Part shown: piece after piece, positions 4,368 to 5,734 of the stretch
Layout of the letters: each line of letters begins with the position of its first letter
Position numbering within the stretch: position 1 is the stretch's first letter
Assembly: GCA_015522395.1 (NCBI GenBank)
Contig: WAMH01000148.1
Location: 1 to 5,734, forward strand
Direction of reading: 5' to 3'
Length of the DNA stretch: 5,734 bases
From: Thermococcus sp.
GTDB lineage: Archaea > Methanobacteriota_B > Thermococci > Thermococcales > Thermococcaceae
The notes under the pieces: generated by a model
The model's input: only the letters and a program-made list of their open reading frames with translations
What the model was told of the DNA's origin: nothing
Databases searched by the model: none
Translations under genes and position numbers: made by a program

Positions 4368-5075
4368 ATGGTATTTGCGGCCGGCTGCATAGGTGCTCAC
4401 GGCCATAAGAATACGCCAACCGTCTCACTGAGGCCCGTTGCGTGTCCAGCTGGGGAAAATCTGACTCTCGTTAACAATGCACACAATGTAACGCTTAAAG
4501 ATCCCTCCTACAGGCTCGCCGTGAATCTCATGAAGGACGAGCTCGAAGAGGCCAAGGCCCTTTATCGTGTCGCGGCATCCAAAAAGGAGAATGAGAACGT
4601 CTTAAGGTCGCTGTCCAACATTTCCCGCTTATTCCTCGGCGATTCCACGGTTATAAACGAAACGACAATCCGGATCGGCAACGCGACCTACGATTACGTT
4701 GTCCTCTCTGTTTATGACTACAAAGATCCACACTGCGAGGGGGACGTAAAGTTCTCGCCCGATATTGTCAAGGTGAACGACGTAACGGTCAGGTTAATCC
4801 CCTCCAACTGGACGAGGGGAACGGCGACCTACAGCGGGATACCCTACAGCACTTACGCAGTGGAAATCGGGAACGAGACCTGTACGGCAGGTTTCACCGA
4901 GCTTTCCACCCTTACCGCACCTTACCTCACGGCGGGCGACTACCTCCTCTTCATCAATGGCGGGAAAGACCAGCTCTGCAGGATGCAGATTCTGTACACG
5001 GTGCACTTCGGATTCTTTAAGAGAGGCACCGAGGAAGGAAAGGAAGCGTCGCTCCTGCTTGTGAAGAGGGAATGA
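4368..5075 (+). CDS. Surface lipoprotein, Thermococcales-type, function unknown (5' end interrupted)
   Basis: The open part encodes 235 residues; I do not recognise a family. It starts MVFAAGCIG, the tail of a lipoprotein signal whose first half lies upstream beyond an in-frame TGA. Cys7 would be lipidated and anchor the protein to the outer face of the membrane. The mature part has seven N-glycosylation sequons (Asn31, 40, 84, 97, 105, 147, 169) and four more cysteines (26, 123, 172, 204) that could form two disulfides, as expected for an exported protein. Residues 45-90 are predicted helical (DELEEAKALYRVAASKKENE). The rest looks strand-rich. There is no transmembrane segment and no enzyme motif. 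No ribosome binding site precedes ATG 4368 (the upstream sequence is pyrimidine-rich), so this start is only the first one available after the stop. As it stands the product would probably remain in the cytoplasm or not be made: a likely pseudogene unless the TGA is an error or is read through. Confidence 0.75.
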   Translation: MVFAAGCIGAHGHKNTPTVSLRPVACPAGENLTLVNNAHNVTLKDPSYRLAVNLMKDELEEAKALYRVAASKKENENVLRSLSNISRLFLGDSTVINETTIRIGNATYDYVVLSVYDYKDPHCEGDVKFSPDIVKVNDVTVRLIPSNWTRGTATYSGIPYSTYAVEIGNETCTAGFTELSTLTAPYLTAGDYLLFINGGKDQLCRMQILYTVHFGFFKRGTEEGKEASLLLVKRE

Positions 5076-5135
5076 ACTCGGCTCCCCGGCGAATAAGGGT
5101 CGACGGAGGGTTCCTGTCAACCTGATCCAAAGGGC

Positions 5136-5267
5136 TTATAGTCTCCTTCTTCCCAGGAGAACGCCGATCGCCAGTCCTATTCCAACCTCCACCAGTGCCA
5201 CGATTAAGTTGTTCGCTGACCCATGAGCCCGGTGGGGTTCCTCCCGGCAGGACGGAATTGTGAAGGT
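5136..5267 (-). other. Detached C-terminal membrane anchor in frame with the preceding gene
   Basis: After the TGA at 5268-5270 the same minus-strand frame stays open for 43 codons and ends at TAA (5136-5138). It reads TFTIPSCREEP, a short linker, then SANNLIVALVEVGIGLA, IGVLLG and RRRL. That is a single transmembrane helix followed by a positively charged tail, the usual C-terminal anchor of archaeal surface proteins. No start codon with a ribosome binding site precedes it, so it makes sense only as the end of the upstream gene. The linker also reads plausibly in another frame (LPGGTPPGSW), so an additional indel cannot be ruled out. Confidence 0.65.
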
Positions 5268-5734
5268 TCAAACGCTTCCGTTCATCTCCGGGCTTGGGAA
5301 CCGGAATTGGAGGAGTGGAAGGGCCAGCGTCGTGTTGTTCCGAAGGTCGTACCTGAAGATGACGTACTCAGGCTTCCTCGAGGGGTTTATCGAGTCCGAG
5401 ATCACCTTCGGTTTCCCGTTCCCCCTCTCGTGAACGACGACGTACCTCATGCGGCCCTTTTCAGGGAACATGACGATTTTGAGATCTGCCGGGTAGACGT
5501 AAACCGCCTCTGGGTTGTCGATCGGGAAGCAGTAGTCCTCCCCCATCTTTCCCTTCGTGCAGTTTATGAGCCTCTGCGATGCCATGGTGATCGAAGTCAG
5601 GTTCCCGAGGAGCTTCGTTATTTCCCCTGCTGGAATCCTCCATGAGTAATCGGCCCAGCTGGCGCCGTGAGCAGGATCAACGTAGCTCACGGTGAAGTTC
5701 GCCAGGAAAGAGCCTCCATTCCTCACTGCTTCGG
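5268..5734 (-). CDS. Surface glycoprotein, C-terminal part of the ectodomain, function unknown (runs off right edge; ends at a premature-looking TGA)
   Basis: The frame is open from the right edge of the window, so the N-terminus is missing. A GTG at 5724-5726 is in frame but has no support as a start. About 154 residues are visible, with six N-glycosylation sequons (NFT, NLT, NCT, the overlapping NNT and NTT, NGS), two cysteines ten residues apart (NCTKGKMGEDYC) and strand-rich segments such as PADLKIVMFPEKG and MRYVVVHERG. This fits an extracytoplasmic domain; no family was recognised. The frame stops at TGA 5268-5270 after EMNGSV, but continues in frame into a transmembrane anchor ending at 5136. 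The intact protein was therefore probably membrane-anchored and this copy would be secreted or broken. It converges with the lipoprotein gene: 60 bp lie between 5075 and the distal TAA. Confidence 0.7.
   Translation of the reverse strand, partial: EAVRNGGSFLANFTVSYVDPAHGASWADYSWRIPAGEITKLLGNLTSITMASQRLINCTKGKMGEDYCFPIDNPEAVYVYPADLKIVMFPEKGRMRYVVVHERGNGKPKVISDSINPSRKPEYVIFRYDLRNNTTLALPLLQFRFPSPEMNGSV

Noticed and set aside
5142..5160. Hairpin TCTCCT/AGGAGA as terminator between the convergent surface genes
   Set aside because: It lies inside the codons for the GRRRL anchor tail and is not followed by a T-tract on either strand.
5017..5271. 84-residue minus-strand frame starting MNLHNSVLPGG
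   Set aside because: It begins inside the linker of the surface protein, lacks a ribosome binding site and runs over the end of the convergent lipoprotein gene. Kept only as an alternative frame for the linker.
1..5734. CRISPR array, tRNA/rRNA genes, insertion sequence or attachment site
   Set aside because: No direct repeats with regular spacing, no cloverleaf, no transposase or integrase motifs and no terminal inverted repeats were seen on either strand.

Overview
The window looks like a chromosomal segment of a hyperthermophilic archaeon of the order Thermococcales (Thermococcus or Pyrococcus type). Three things support this. The ferredoxin closely resembles the Pyrococcus furiosus protein, including Asp in place of the second cluster Cys. 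The promoters are archaeal BRE/TATA boxes (for example AAAAGG-TTTAAAT) placed about 25 nt before the expected transcript start. The ribosome binding sites are GGTGAT/GGAGG, sitting a few bases before ATG. The genus is inferred from these features; no database was consulted.

Layout. (1) Bases 1-1159, minus strand: an AT-richer restriction-modification operon, with a complete small DNA methyltransferase followed 2 nt later by the start of a DpnII/MboI-like restriction endonuclease that runs off the left edge. (2) Bases 1160-1219: a short divergent promoter region with a long inverted repeat around the only TATA-like element. (3) Bases 1220-2894, plus strand: a PP-loop ATPase with three cysteines spaced as in [4Fe-4S] tRNA thiolases, then a MIP18/DUF59 iron-sulfur assembly factor with a degenerate N-terminal copy of its own fold, then a one-cluster ferredoxin ending in a hairpin terminator. 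The last two have their own promoters. (4) Bases 3013-4185, minus strand: nicotinate phosphoribosyltransferase with a C-terminal zinc knuckle, convergent with the ferredoxin. (5) Bases 4186-4328: a divergent promoter region with a 19-bp palindrome. (6) Bases 4329-5734: two convergent genes for surface glycoproteins, one a lipoprotein and one with a C-terminal membrane anchor (partial at the right edge).

The central block shares an iron-sulfur theme: a candidate Fe-S sulfur-transfer enzyme, an Fe-S carrier/assembly factor and an Fe-S electron carrier. The nicotinate enzyme adds NAD salvage. The functional link between these genes is an inference from proximity.

The most unusual observation is that both surface-protein genes are interrupted by an in-frame TGA at the junction with their membrane-targeting part. 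In one the TGA lies inside the lipoprotein signal peptide (4359-4361). In the other it lies just before the C-terminal transmembrane anchor (5268-5270). Other genes in the window, including the ferredoxin, use TGA as an ordinary stop. Nonsense mutations (paired pseudogenes) or sequence errors are the simplest explanations. Phase-variable or read-through control of surface anchoring is possible but unproven.
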